From contig WHVA01000241.1 of the NCBI GenBank assembly GCA_015179125.1, positions 62,001 to 126,000 on the forward strand: a DNA stretch of 64,000 bases, in the 5' to 3' direction. Shown piece after piece: positions 33,637 to 44,629 of the stretch. A program made the position numbers and the translations under genes. Below the pieces are notes generated by a model, which was not told the origin of the DNA, did not search any database, and saw only the letters and a program-made list of their open reading frames with translations. Source of the DNA: Gautieria morchelliformis. Taxonomy: Eukaryota > Basidiomycota > Agaricomycetes > Gomphales > Gomphaceae. Every line of letters begins with the position of its first letter. The stretch's first letter is position 1.

Positions 33637-34233
33637 ATGTCCTCGCCCGCCATTGAGCTTGTTGCCCTCCCCAGCTTCACCCAAAACCTCTCCGACCTGC
33701 CAAACATGTCACGTGTCGATCCCACCCTCCTGCACTTCTCCGGCTTCTCGTCATCCAGAGCAGCCAGTGAAGCCAAGCTACAAAGGATGCTTGACTGCCG
33801 TGATCTCGACGTCGCATGGTCTTCAAAGTGGTCCGTCAGCTCTGAGGACCTCACACCAGCGAAGAGTCAGGCGCCCACTCGCCCTGCACTCGCATTCCTC
33901 AGACCCCGACACAGATGAGAGAACACATACTACATCGGCGACCCTGTCTTCCTCAACCATGGAACCCCCCCGTGTGGAACCCCCTACACTTTTGAAGGCT
34001 GGGTGGGGCGACGTTTCCGTAACATGGCAGGAGAGCGAATACGTCGAGCAAGGTTCCGAGGGCCGCACTTGCCCATGGACCCCAATCCCCCTGAGCTCAT
34101 CATTGACCTGCGTTACCAGGAAGGGAAGGGTCAGGAGAGATGGTGGTCCCGCCTGTGGCATACTTGGAAACGATGTCTCGGTGGATGTTGGGGGCTAGGT
34201 GGCAGCTGTGCTTGTCGGGACGACAAGCATTGA
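33637..34233 (+). pseudogene. Additional 3' frame of element A, one in-frame TGA
   Basis: Between the chromodomain and the 3' LTR one frame stays open from ATG 33637 (MSSPAIELVALPSFTQNLSD) to 34233 (...GGSCACRDDKH), about 198 codons, interrupted once by TGA at 33916-33918. After the stop the same frame reads NTYYIGDPVFLNHGTPPCG and TFEGWVGRRFRNMAGER. An Arg CGA at the stop position would restore continuity, the same change seen in pol. I do not recognise the product. It could be an accessory gene of the retroelement or a captured host fragment. Confidence 0.45.
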
Positions 34234-34244
34234 GAGGGGGGTGA
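34230..34244 (+). other. Polypurine tract of element A
   Basis: TTGAGAGGGGGGTGA directly precedes the 3' LTR and is the expected primer for plus-strand DNA synthesis. Confidence 0.75.
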
Positions 34245-34577
34245 TGTCAGGGTTCACGCGTTTCCTTCCACAAGTTTCTATTTCCTTCCATGAGTTTCCG
34301 TCACCTTCCGTCAGTTTCCATAACCTTCCGTCACCTTCTGTCACATGTCACATTCCATCACATGTCACATTCCGTCACATTCCGTAACCTTCTACAAGTT
34401 TCCATCTCCCCTATTATGTAAGCCTTGCCAGCGCTATAAGACTGTAGCCCGTGTGGTGGTGTTTCCTCAGCTTGATCTCTGAGGATACCCACTACACAGT
34501 TGGTCATTGTCCTAGTATCGGCTCTTATCTCCTTGAGTATCTTTGGTTGTGGCTTCGTCATTAGTGTTGCCCTCACA
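34245..34577 (+). repeat. 3' LTR of element A
   Basis: 333 bp, read as identical to the 5' LTR base for base, and followed by the target duplication GGTGG. Identity points to a very recent insertion. Confidence 0.95.
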
Positions 34578-34581
34578 GGTG

Positions 34582-34936
34582 GCCCTCCAGTGTTACGTAT
34601 CGGAAATCTGGGAGAATGGAACTGGAAAGGACGGTGGCTTCAACTTATGTGTTGGGTGCCTGATGAACTATTGTCCTTGGTATTTTGGAGTGGAGTCCCA
34701 GATATTGGATGAGGCGGAGGTAGAGAAGACTCAGACGTTGATCTTGGCTTGAGTGTGGAGAGTTGGAGGTCGGAGGTTGGATGTTGGAAGAGGTAGAAGA
34801 CAGAGTGTTGTAAGACCGAGAGAGACAGAACACTTGTAAGACTTGCTGTACTTAGAACAGGAGACAATGCAAGGGGATTCACATATTGAAGTTGACTATC
34901 TCATTGCAAAATAGCTAGCATACATGAGGGGTTTTT
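34582..34936 (-). repeat. Relic E LTR fragment, inverted
   Basis: Reverse-complement relative of 27470-27790. Together the two copies form an inverted pair that brackets element A. It contains no gene. The 5' LTR of B1 abuts it at 34937. Confidence 0.55.
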
Positions 34937-35150
34937 TGTAAATAACCTATGTATCTACATGTACAATAGTTATTACATAATCCCAGTGGGCCCCTTAGGG
35001 ACCCACTGTATAGTTTATGCGTGGGAACCGGCCAGCGGTTTCCATCGCATCTTACTCTTACCTGTCACTACGTAGCATTCAGAATACCACTCATTGGTCA
35101 AGTTCTGCAGTGCCCTTGTGATACAAGGTCCTAAGATCGACATCTTTACA
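34937..35150 (+). repeat. 5' LTR of element B1
   Basis: TGTAAATAACC...CATCTTTACA, 214 bp, with inverted TGTAAA/TTTACA ends. The following bases, CCTTTTTGAACTATCCTG, should hold the primer site but match neither a tRNA 3' end nor the LTR. The leader to about 35400 is non-coding. Confidence 0.9.
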
Positions 35151-35399
35151 CCTTTTTGAACTATCCTGCGGTTGATCGCCACGTGACCAACCGATAGTGG
35201 ATTCGAAGCAATCTTGAAAAAGATCGCTGCGTCGACGACTAAACATCGTTGAGACCCTCCAGTAGACCCTCTACTGTCGGCTGCGAGCATGATGATTCCA
35301 CGCAGTTGAAGACGGACACGAGCGACGAGCTCGAGGTCCACACCCCAGGCGCAGCCCAGTGACACGACGGCTGACACTACCCTGGACCAAGAGTCCAGG

Positions 35400-38335
35400 A
35401 TGATAGAAGACGGAGAGATCATAGATCTCACCACCCTCGTCCCCCCAGTAGAGGATGAGGAAAACCCCGACCACGTCTCGTTGAGCGTGGCCGAGGAAGA
35501 GACGACACCGGGCAACGAGCCGGCGCATTCCTCTCTGCCCAGAGACAAAGGAAAGGGCAGAGATGTCTCGCCGTCGTCAGAGAGCAACAACGTCGAGGCA
35601 GGCACAAAGCCATGACTCGAACCGACACTCACGAAGTAGAGCGATGACGATCGTCCCTGAAGGGGGACGACGGCAAAAAAGACGAGCCCCAGACGATGGT
35701 CAGGGCTCGGAATACTCGAGCTCCAGTCGCAAGAGCTCGAGGGCTCACGCCATCGACCACGAGACGGCAGAGGCCCTGAACAAAGAGGTGCAGGCTGCGC
35801 TGCACCGAAGCACGCTGAGGCGCCACAAGCACGATCAGCTGGCATCGCAGCTTGACAACGCCGCCGCCACCCTAATGGCAATCGGCAAGGAACCCCACCA
35901 GGCGGAGGAGATCAGGCTGCAAGATGCAGCCACGCTGGAGGACGTCCAGAAAGCCCTCCGCCCACACGGGGAACACGACACAACTCGTCCGAGCTCGCGA
36001 CAGTCCGCAGCCAATGAACGCAGTCACGAGGTGGAAGACCCATGCCGAAAGGAGCGGGACAAGCAGCGAATGCCCCCGCCAGCCGTCCCGGTCGAACAGG
36101 ACGTAAGGTTCAGGAACGAACCTCAAGAGCAACCGGCTGCCCCAACGGACAGCCGTAAGACGATCCAACAGATCGTTAGGGAACAGGTCGCCTCAGCACC
36201 TGACTCTGAAATGACAACCGAGAGCTTAGAGCTCGAAGTTGCACACTGGCAGCATAAAGAAGCCGCAGCCGCGTGCCGCCACACGCGGGCACTCGAGCTA
36301 CTAGCAAAGAACGCTGAAGAAACAGTGGCCCACAGCCACACCGCTCAGCTGCCCGACGAGCAGCTCACGTGAGCCATACAGGATGCACAGCAGGCTGCGG
36401 ATCCGCAATGCGGGACTGACCGGGGACACCAGGCACAAAATGCCCCCAGAACCGAGAGCACAAAATGCTCCCGATCCCGAGCCCGATCCGGGCCCAGGGC
36501 CCATCAGGGCATACAACAGCCTGCCCCGCGCGGCGTCACAGCCGCGCGAGCGATCCATGGCCCTGTCATGACACGTTTATTCCTCATACTCAGGTGCTCT
36601 GTCCTGCCATTTCTCACCCCATTTCCGTGTTCGTTCCGATCGCCATTGTCATGTTCGGCAACCGATGTTCGCTGATTCGCGCCCATTACCATCGCCACGC
36701 CGTTAAACGCACGACCGACGGCTTTGGACTGACTTGACAAGTCATCACTGGGTCTACCACCTCCTCTGATCGACCCTCTCCCGATGGTGTTCTGATAGTT
36801 GGATTGTCATGACCTGTGTACTTCCTGCACCTTGGTATCCCCATTTTCCCTTTCGCTACTCCTCAGTATTCGCTCGGCTTCGCCCTCCACCTCGACCTCT
36901 TCCCCCTATGTCACCTCTGTTCGCCCTTCCTTGCATTTCGCCGAACGGGTATTCGCTGCTCGCATCATTCGCCAGCAGGCACACCATCAAATACGATTGA
37001 TACCATTCACCCGGCATGATGGTTCATCATTAACCCCATCGTCTTCTTAATCCAACCCCATTGGGCGTTCGTATGGTCAAAGTGTGTTCGCAGGGCATCT
37101 CCTCCATAGGTCATGCGGGATCAACCCAGTAGACCAAGAGTCCGTGCAGGGTAGCATGTATGCGGGTCCCAAGACATGGTTTTGTCCATAAGTGCCTTCG
37201 CCACCTGTACTCTCCGTCGTTTCATATTCTCTCTCTTCTCACATTCTATTGTATGTTTCTTTCATCTATGCTGTATCATGACTGCGCACCCCTATCCAAC
37301 CCTGACTTGTGACGGCCTCTTTCCTATTCGCTGATACCTTACGAGCATTCGATATAAGTAGTTTACATTCACATGTATATTCCCCACTTCAATTATCATA
37401 CGTCGTTCATCTTGTGCAGCTTTAACCTCGCCGTGGTCACCGTCTTAAGTCTTCTCTTGGAGATGTCCATCTTCAACTAGTAGAGGACTTCGGCATCACT
37501 GGTGAGTTCTCATACTTCATCTTTGTTACCTTAGCCTTCGAACCATTTTCTGTGCTGTTGGTGAAGGGCTCCGAAGGAGCACCTTCGCCAGCGAAGGGAT
37601 TGTCGAGACTTAGACAGCCCTTCCGTGAGACCTTGCACGTTACATCGTCAAGAGTCACGGGCTATTTCGCTATGACTGTAGATAGGGTGAGCCCCGTTTA
37701 GGCAAACCCTCTTACCTTGTGAACATTCATTGGTTCACCCATTCGCCGAATGGCATACTTATTCGCACAAGTTATTCGGGCATTCGCTGTGTTCACTAAT
37801 ACACGATATTAACGCCTAAACACCCATCTTGACAGGCCCCAACGGAAGGCCAGGGAATCCCTGACCAGGCCGACATCGTACCAATGGAGCCGTACAATGG
37901 GATCACACGGATGATCCGCGTGGCGTTAGCAGACGCCGCGGACACAGACCTGGAGAAGTCTGTGCTAGCGAAAGCCGGCGTGAAATTGGCTCACCCCAAG
38001 CCATATGCCGGGGGATCTGACCTCGAAGAGTTTGAAATCTTCGTGGCAGCCATCCTACGATGGCTGAAAATGAATTGCCTACTAGGGCCAACCAGCATAG
38101 ACATGCAGGTCGGCTACGTGGGCACTCGCCTCACCGGTGAAGCCCAGGAGTGGTTCCTTTGAAATGTAGAATGCTTCGATCGCCAGGTCCGCAGCTGGAC
38201 GCTGGAAACTGTGATGCAAGGCCTTCAAAAAAGGTTCCTGCACACACTGACGTACCATCACGCATCGAATAAATTCGACGCAGTCATGCAGGGCATGAAA
38301 ACTGTTCAGGAAATGCTGAACGAGCTCACGAATTC
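35400..38335 (+). pseudogene. gag of B1, frameshifted, interrupted and deleted
   Basis: The N-terminal part reads MIEDGEIIDLTTLVPPVEDE and then, after a frame change near 35615, a Lys/Arg- and Gln-rich helical region (RRHKHDQLASQLDNAAATLM). A TGA occurs at 36370-36372. The segment IRNAGLTGDTRHK to ASQPRERSMA is cut by the solo LTR 36564-37834 and resumes with MEPYNGITRMIRVALADAAD and GGSDLEEFEIFVAAILRWLK. TGA at 38160-38162 replaces the CGA present in B2. After EMLNELTN the sequence jumps to the protease end, losing the zinc knuckle. B2 shows the intact layout. Confidence 0.8.
36564..37834 (+). mobile_element. Solo LTR (about 1.27 kb) inserted in B1 gag
   Basis: TGTCATGACACG...CATCTTGACA, 1,271 bp, with the perfect 5-bp duplication GGCCC on both sides (36559-36563 and 37835-37839). 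B2 has a single GGCCC at the same position, which proves insertion. TATAAG occurs at 37354-37359. No other copy is in the window, so orientation is inferred from that TATA box only. Confidence 0.8.
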
Positions 38336-38746
38336 ATGCGAGCTACAGGGATGAAGACATTCTCCCTAGAGCAGCCAATCGCGCTGCAGCTAGCCTGCAT
38401 AGGCAGCCGTTCCACGATCAACTATGGAACGAACACGACCATCAAATTTGGTCGTGAGACATACGACAAATATTTCGACGTAGTGAACGTCAAATATTAC
38501 GACGTAGTGAACATCAAATATTATGAAGTAGTGAATATCGAATATTACGACACTATCTTAGGGACACCGTTCCTAAGGAGATTCGGCATAACCCTGGACT
38601 TCTCGAGCCCAGGGACGATCCGCAAGGGGAACAAAGTGATCCCCACGGGCAAGGTCTTGTTCGACGACGACGGATCGACGAATGAGGACAAGGGGCCACG
38701 GGTGAGCAGGATCACCCGGGCACCGAAGCCTAACCTGGCTCATTGA
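38336..38746 (+). pseudogene. Protease C-terminal part of B1
   Basis: This is the end of the gag-protease frame: MRATGMKTFSLEQPIALQLA, a linker, YYDTILGTPFLRRFGITLDF and PNLAH with its stop at 38744-38746. The protease active site DSG, present in B2, has been lost with the deletion at about 38333. A 24-bp unit repeated three times (38468-38539) expands the linker. Confidence 0.8.
38468..38539 (+). repeat. In-frame 24-bp tandem triplication
   Basis: Three 24-bp units starting at 38468, 38492 and 38516 (each AAATATTWYGAMGTAGTGAA plus four more bases) encode three repeats of KYYDVVNI type. B2 has a single unit here. Confidence 0.8.
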
Positions 38747-38821
38747 AGCCAGGAGGATGAGTCGTGGGATGACTCGTCCTCGAACTCACCCTACAACCGT
38801 AGGGAGAGGCGCTCTCACCTA

Positions 38822-41800
38822 ATGGTGAAAGCGATGGGGAAGAGGAAAGCGGTTCCGCGCGCCGCGGGACTTAATAGACACCCACAGCGCCTAATGGCTT
38901 TTAAGCCAACCATCATCCTCACGGATGATGACCTTCCTCGCCTCCACGAGGAATGGATGGAAAGAATCACTGACTTAGTCAGTGGAATTCCATTAGAACT
39001 CCCGCCACTATGGGAGATCAACCATGAGATCAACCTCATCGATCCCAACAAGCACATGCGGTATCGACTACTGAAATGCCCCGAACACTTCCGAGAGGAA
39101 CTGTTGGCTAAGATAGAACGATACACCACTGCAAAGTGGTGGATTCCGGCAGTCGCGCAGCAGGCCGTGCCCATGCTGTGTGTGCCGAAGAAGAACGGTA
39201 CATTGCGAACGATCTTTGATCTGCGCCAGCAGAACGAGAACACGGTGAAGGACATCACACCCTTCCCAGATCAGGATATCATCTGCAGCGACATGGCTCG
39301 CTATCGGTATCGAACTAAACTCGATATGTCAGAAGCATATGAGCAGATCCGGATCATGTAGCAAAGACTGCCTTTGCCACGATCCTTGGCACCTTCAGGA
39401 GCCAGGTGATACAGATGGGGGACTGTAATGCCCCATCAACATTCCAACGGCTGATGACAGCCATTTTCTGCGACTGCATAGGTCACTTTGTCCATGTATA
39501 CATGGACAACATCTTCATATTCTCGCTCTCAATACAAGAGCATGAAGAGCACCTCTACATCATCTTTGACAGACTGAGGAAGAATCACCTTTTTCTGAGC
39601 AAGAAAAAGGTGGACCTCTATTCCATCCGAATGGAGTGTCTCGGCCATATCATCAATGGCCAAGGGGTACATGCCGACGAGGATAAGATGCAACACATCC
39701 GCGAGTGGCGCAGGCCACGGACGTTCAACGACGTCCAGCGTTTCCTCGGGCTCGTACAGTATCTGGCACACTACATGCCGGATGTTAGCGCATATACCAC
39801 CCTGCTATCGGGCTGTGCGCGTAATAACCGTCCATTCGAATGGACTCCACTACTAGACAAATGCTGGCAAAGCATTAAGGGGTTGGCCTGTAAGGCCCCG
39901 ATCCTGCGTCCAGTAGACGCAAGGTGCCCAGAGCCGATCTGGGTGATCACCGACGGGTCGAAAGCTGGCGTCGGTGCGGTCTACGGCCAAGGTCCTGACT
40001 GGAAAACCTGTCGACCTGCTGGCTTCTTGTCAAAGAAGTTCAGCGTTGCTCAGCAACACTACAGGACTCACGAGCACGAGACGATCATGGTGCTCAAGGC
40101 TCTCATGAAATGGGAGGACAAACTGTTGGGGAGAAGGTTCACCCTTGTCACAAACCACAAAGGGCTCGAGTACTTCGAGACCCAGAAGAGCCTATCTGAC
40201 CGCCAGGTCAGATGGTGGGAGTTTCTCTCCCGGTTCAATTTCAACACCGTTCATGTTGACGGTGTAGAGAACAAGGTAGCGGACTGCCTGTTGCACTACT
40301 ATGAGAATGACACGAGTGATGACAATCACCCGGACCACGTCTTCGTGAACGCAGATGCGCGTTTAGACCCGGACGGTGAGTTATTGCCCACCGACCGGTA
40401 TATCGAGCTGCGAACAGCGGCGACAAGACGCTCTAAACACCTCGCTGAGAAGACAGAGGCGAGAGTAACGGAATCTGACGCATTAAACGAGGGCTCACCA
40501 GAGCCCGCAAATGTTGCTGCGTCACGCGACGCCGACGACGACGACGTCAGAGTCATCGCCGCAGGAAATGACGGCGCGCCCCTGTGCCGGGTCGTCGAGC
40601 AAGGTGTAGACCTGTCTAAGGTCCTACGAGACGCATACCACAGGGACGCCATGTTCACAAAGATCATGGCGCACCCGGACGCACACCCGAGATTCGGGAT
40701 CTGGGACGGGCTGATCTGGACTAAGAACCAGCTCAAAAGAGACGTCATTGCCGTCCCCCGCTCTGTTCTTCAAGGGGGAAGGAAGCTGATCGAAATCATC
40801 ATTGATTGGGCACATCAGATATTTGGCCACTACGGCCATCTGAAGACTTCGAACTATGTTTGAAGATCATATTGGTGGCCGGGAATGAGCCCAGACATAG
40901 AAGCGTTCTGCACATCGTGCGCGAGGTGTCAGATGACGAAAACCAGACCACAACGGCCCAAAGGCCTACTACACAGCCTACCCATTCCGGATAGGCCATG
41001 GCAGTCGATTGGCATCGACTTCATGGGGCCCCTGCCCAAATCCAACGACTGTGACTACCTGATGGTAGTCATCGACCGACTAACGTCGCTCGTACACCTC
41101 GTACCAACCACGACGAGCGTGTCAGCCAAGGGATTAGCCTGGCTGTTTCTGAAGGAGGTCGTTTGACTCCACGGAGTTCCCAACGCCATCATCTCGGACA
41201 GAGACTCGAAGTTCACGTCGATCTTCTGGCGTGAACTACAGCGACTCATGGGGACTAAGCTCCTCATGTCAACTGCCTTCCATCCCCAAACGGATGGAGC
41301 CACCGAGCGGGCAAACCGCTCGATCGGCCAGATATTGCGCGCGGTCGTCAGAGACGATCAGAAGGATTGGGCATTGAAATGCCCAATGATTGAGGTCGCC
41401 CTCAACAGCAACGTCAGTGTGACCATAGGGTTCGCACCTTTCGAGCTGAACCACGGCTATATGCCATGGATAGACCTCCCCATAGCCGTGGACACCCTGT
41501 TCAAGGGGGTAGCCTGGTTCGCACATCAGGCAAAATGGAACCTGATGGCGGCACACAATGCAATCATAGAGCATCGGGTGACGCAAACGTTTCATGCAAA
41601 CAAGAAACGTATGGCGAGCGACAGGTACGTGGCATCTACCTTTCGACACAAAACCTAACTCTCCCGAAAGGAAGAGCCAGAAAACTAGTCCCGCGGTACA
41701 TCGGACCATACCGCGTCGTCGAGGCTCACAACGACGCCTCGATGGTGACCCTAAATCTTCCCGACGAGCTGAAAAGCCGTCGCATTTCGCCTGTCTTCCA

Positions 41801-42315
41801 TTCAAGCCTCATACGGCGATACGAGGCTAACAACAACGAATTGTTCCCTCGTCGTGAGGCCAAGTCATTTTATGACTTCCATGGAGAGAAGCTGATCCTA
41901 ATAAATGTCAAAACAACACAAATATGATAGCATGGAACACACCAATGCAGCAATGGCAGACAGGAAATGTGGGAGGCACTGAAAGGAGGAACCTGGGCTG
42001 AAAAGATGGCAAAAAGAGGATAAAAAAGTGAAAATTAGGGGAAGAAATGACAGATATTATAAGGAAAGAACACACAGGAGGCAGTAGTGATGACCAAGCA
42101 AGGTGGACGGAGCGAATGACGACGAGGAGTGGCTCGTCGACGAGATTATCGCACATTGATGGATAAACTTGATGGACCTGGAGTTCCAGGTCCGTTGGAC
42201 CCTAGGCAACGTGACATGGGAACCCATGTCGTCCTGCAAGGACCTTGAAGCCCTAGATAGCTATCTAGAGCTTCGGGGGGTGAGCAAGCCACGCGACCTC
42301 CCCAGACGCCGCTAG
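38822..42315 (+). pseudogene. pol of B1: RT, RNase H, integrase, chromo-like tail
   Basis: It starts MVKAMGKRKAVPRAAGL, 76 bp after the gag-protease stop. Reverse transcriptase motif A is intact (RTKLDMSEAYEQIRI), then 10 bp are missing between two ATCCGGATC repeats, which shifts the frame near 39355. Motif C reads VYMDNIFIF, with Asn (39508-39510) in place of the second catalytic Asp. RNase H has VITDGSKAGVGAVYGQG. Stops at 40861 and 41164 are TGA where B2 has CGA. The integrase has CTSCARCQMTK, IGIDFMGPLPKSNDCDY and SDRDSKF. A 231-bp insertion (41880-42110) and another TGA (42157-42159) precede the chromo-like end (FQVRWTLGNVTWEPMSSC). The stop is at 42313-42315. Confidence 0.88.
41880..42110. 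mobile_element. 231-bp A/G-rich insertion of unknown type in B1 pol
   Basis: B2 runs straight from TATGACTTC to AGAGCAAATGATGAC; B1 has 231 extra bases at this junction. The insert is purine-rich, has no LTR-like ends and no clear target duplication. It could be a short piece of a non-LTR element or filler DNA. Confidence 0.55.
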
Positions 42316-42434
42316 ACGCGTCTGTCACGTGCAGACCACGTGACGCGCCGGCCACGGTGCAGTTAAATTTTCACCTCGGATCTTTCCGAGGGCGCATCGC
42401 TTCTTGGAAGCCTACCACCATCATCCCCACAAAG

Positions 42435-44382
42435 ATGATGCCCCCCAAAGATGGGATGGACATTGATCCGTCAACATCCACAATGCAAGCAACGGCCCCG
42501 AGACAGGGGGCCGCAGATATTCTCCGTGCTCCAGTAGACCAGGAGCACTGGATGATCGTGGGATGGGAGGACGCCCTCGCCATCGTCCACCCGGATGATT
42601 GCGCAACGTGCCCGGACTACGCCGCGCACTTAAGGGCCACGACAGGCACCCGCAAGGTCAAATTGCGGGACAAAGACATCGGCGACGCCGTCGATGCAGC
42701 CTGGGGATGGCTCCCAAGGGGCATCGCGCGTGATGCGTGAGAAGAGCTCCTCCGGGACATCCATGACCTCAAAAAAAAGGTCAAGGAGTTGGAACGCACG
42801 GTCGAAGACCACGACGACGCGCTCGAAACCGAGCACGCCAAGATCAAGGAACTGGAGCAGCAGCTGAGCGCAGCCCAGCTCCAGGTTACCCTGGTCCATG
42901 CTGCCTCAAAAAGGCCGCGACATGACCCAGCCATGGACCCAGTGGCCGGGCCATCATCACCTCGCGCGACGGCGCCTTTGCCGGCAGGCGCAACATCGGG
43001 GCTAGCGTCCCGATTGTCAGTGCCGACCCCGACAACGACAACGACGGAAGGGCATAGCACACCTTCCGACTCTGCGTACGGCGTCCCAGAAGGATGGGAG
43101 TCAGACTCGTCCGTCTGGAAGATGTACGACCGGGAAAGGGCACAGCAGCTGGCAGAGCAGCCAAAGAAAAAGCACAAGAAATTGCGAGGGAAAGCACCAT
43201 TAGCGCTTACCTAGTGGCGTCATCGTCACACACTATCAACGACCCCACCCTTCAACGGCGGATAGCACAGGTTGAGGCCCAGTACATCGGGCCTGGCGTG
43301 GCCCTGCCTCCACCGGCGGGGACAGTTCACCCTCCCTACCTGGGGGAGGGGACGCTCATCCCACTCGGAGATCCACCGATCTCTGAGACGGGCCTCCTAC
43401 CACGGCCGGTAGGGAAGGCCCAACAGCGCCGTACTCAATGGTACGACATCTGCCCGCTTGACGACCCACACTTCATTGAACTCCTAGCGCGGGCAAAAGA
43501 AACGCCACAGCTCGCGCGTATGCGCGAGATGATCGGCGTATTTAAACGCATTGAGCGCGAACAACGCGCTCGCAATCCCAAAAGGGATTGTCTCATGATA
43601 GCGGGCGGTACCCCGCACGATATCGCAGCCATCCTAAAGGGTTGGATACACAACCCTGAAGGAATACCATCAGCCATCCGTGACAACGCGGATGGCACCT
43701 TCAACCTAGACGACATGGACGTCTGGATGTGGTTGAAGGCCCTTGCGCCCCGGGTCAAAGGGGTCGCATCACCTCTCAGGGCGAGGCTACTCGACCTATT
43801 CAGCTCGACAGACCAATGGTCAAGCCTCGTCGACGCCAGGGAAGTGCTGACACCTCAGAGCACCACCCTGCGGCTCTCCATCACGGGCCCATTCCCCGTG
43901 GGGGGCCGAGCCGGCCCCGACATCCCCCTCGCCGAGATCGCGAGATGGTTGGCACGCTACATGGGGGTCATTCGCGAGCGAGTGGCACGCATTGAACACT
44001 ATGTTCAATGCAGCATCACCGGCGTGGCATTCAGTGCGGCCACCCGCGAGGGCCAACAAAAGGTCCTCGAGACCAGCCATGTGAGGGCCGCAGTGTCACG
44101 ACCCCTCACTCATGCTCAGCTCGACCAAGAGCTGGCACGCTTCCGGCCCCTCCTCAGACTGAGGACCCGGCCGTTGAGGCCATGCTCCGCGAGGACGCTG
44201 GCCTCATCACCCAAGCGGATACCGCCGCTAGTGGTGAGGCCGACCAGCCTCACCCAATCACCACTGATGACGTGGAGGTGCCCCCAGAGGAGTCACGCGC
44301 TCCACCGGCCCCATACGACGATGACATCATCGTATCGGCCACTCTAGAGGACTCCATTATGGATGACCTCTATGAGTCGTAG
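42435..44382 (+). pseudogene. ORF3 of element B1, broken
   Basis: An additional gene between integrase and 3' LTR. It starts MMPPKDGMDIDPSTSTMQAT (ATG 42435). The N-terminal part has EHWMIVGWEDALAIVHPDD followed by a Cys-x2-Cys. TGA at 42738-42740 interrupts it where B2 has Arg. A coiled coil follows (EELLRDIHDLKKKVKELERT, then IKELEQQLSAAQLQVT), then a Thr/Ser/Pro linker, a basic patch (KKKHKKLRG), a small deletion with frameshift near 43190, and a conserved helical region (QWYDICPLDDPHFIELLARA, AAILKGWIHNPEGIPSAIRD, DVWMWLKALAPRVKGVASPL). The acidic tail ends SIMDDLYES. Function unknown; a particle or nucleic-acid-binding role is possible from the coiled coil and basic patch. Confidence 0.75.
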
Positions 44383-44415
44383 TTGACCCCTATAGTTGTC
44401 TATAGAGGGGGAGGG

Positions 44416-44629
44416 TGTAAATAACCTATGTATCTACATGTACAATGATTATTACATAATCCCAGTGGGCCCCTTAGGGACCCACTGTATAGTTTATGCG
44501 TGGGACCCAGCCAGCGGTTCCCATCACATCTTACTCTTACCTGTCACTACATAGCATTCAGAATACCACTCATTGGTCAAGTTCTGCAGTGCCCTTGTGA
44601 TACAAGGTCCTAAGATCGACATCTTTACA
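44416..44629 (+). repeat. 3' LTR of element B1
   Basis: 214 bp, preceded by the polypurine tract AGAGGGGGAGGG (44404-44415). It abuts the truncated gag of D at 44630. Confidence 0.9.

Larger units (their letters stand above)
28122..34577 (+). mobile_element. Element A: complete chromodomain Ty3/gypsy retrotransposon
   Basis: 6,456 bp bounded by two 333-bp LTRs that I read as identical, and flanked by the perfect target duplication GGTGG (28117-28121 and 34578-34582). Internal order is primer site, gag with zinc knuckle, protease, reverse transcriptase, RNase H, integrase, chromodomain, a further frame, a polypurine tract. This is the chromovirus order. Despite the identical LTRs, gag has two frameshifts and pol one stop, so this copy cannot move on its own protein. 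Two relatives lie in the window (D at 44630-46039 and the solo LTR at 59008-59382). Confidence 0.93.
34937..44629 (+). mobile_element. Element B1: Ty3/gypsy retrotransposon with extra ORF3, defective
   Basis: 9,693 bp between two 214-bp LTRs that differ at about seven positions. Order: leader, gag, protease, reverse transcriptase, RNase H, integrase with chromo-like tail, ORF3, polypurine tract, 3' LTR. It carries a 1.27-kb solo LTR in gag, a deletion of roughly 1 kb joining gag to protease, a 231-bp insertion near the integrase end, and many TGA stops. No target duplication is visible: TTTTT on the left against CCATT on the right, so the ends may come from different insertions. Confidence 0.88.

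Noticed and set aside
32466..33918. Recoding of TGA as sense (stop readthrough or selenocysteine) in element A.
   Set aside because: TGA occurs at unrelated positions and families, fits CGA decay, and no recoding signal is visible.
35015..35881. 288-codon minus-strand frame over B1 leader and gag.
   Set aside because: Overlaps the B1 LTR and the real gag frames; Ser/Leu-rich shadow of the plus-strand coding.
42617..43177. Minus-strand frame opposite ORF3.
   Set aside because: Ser/Val-rich mirror of ORF3; the plus frame is conserved across three copies, this one is not.
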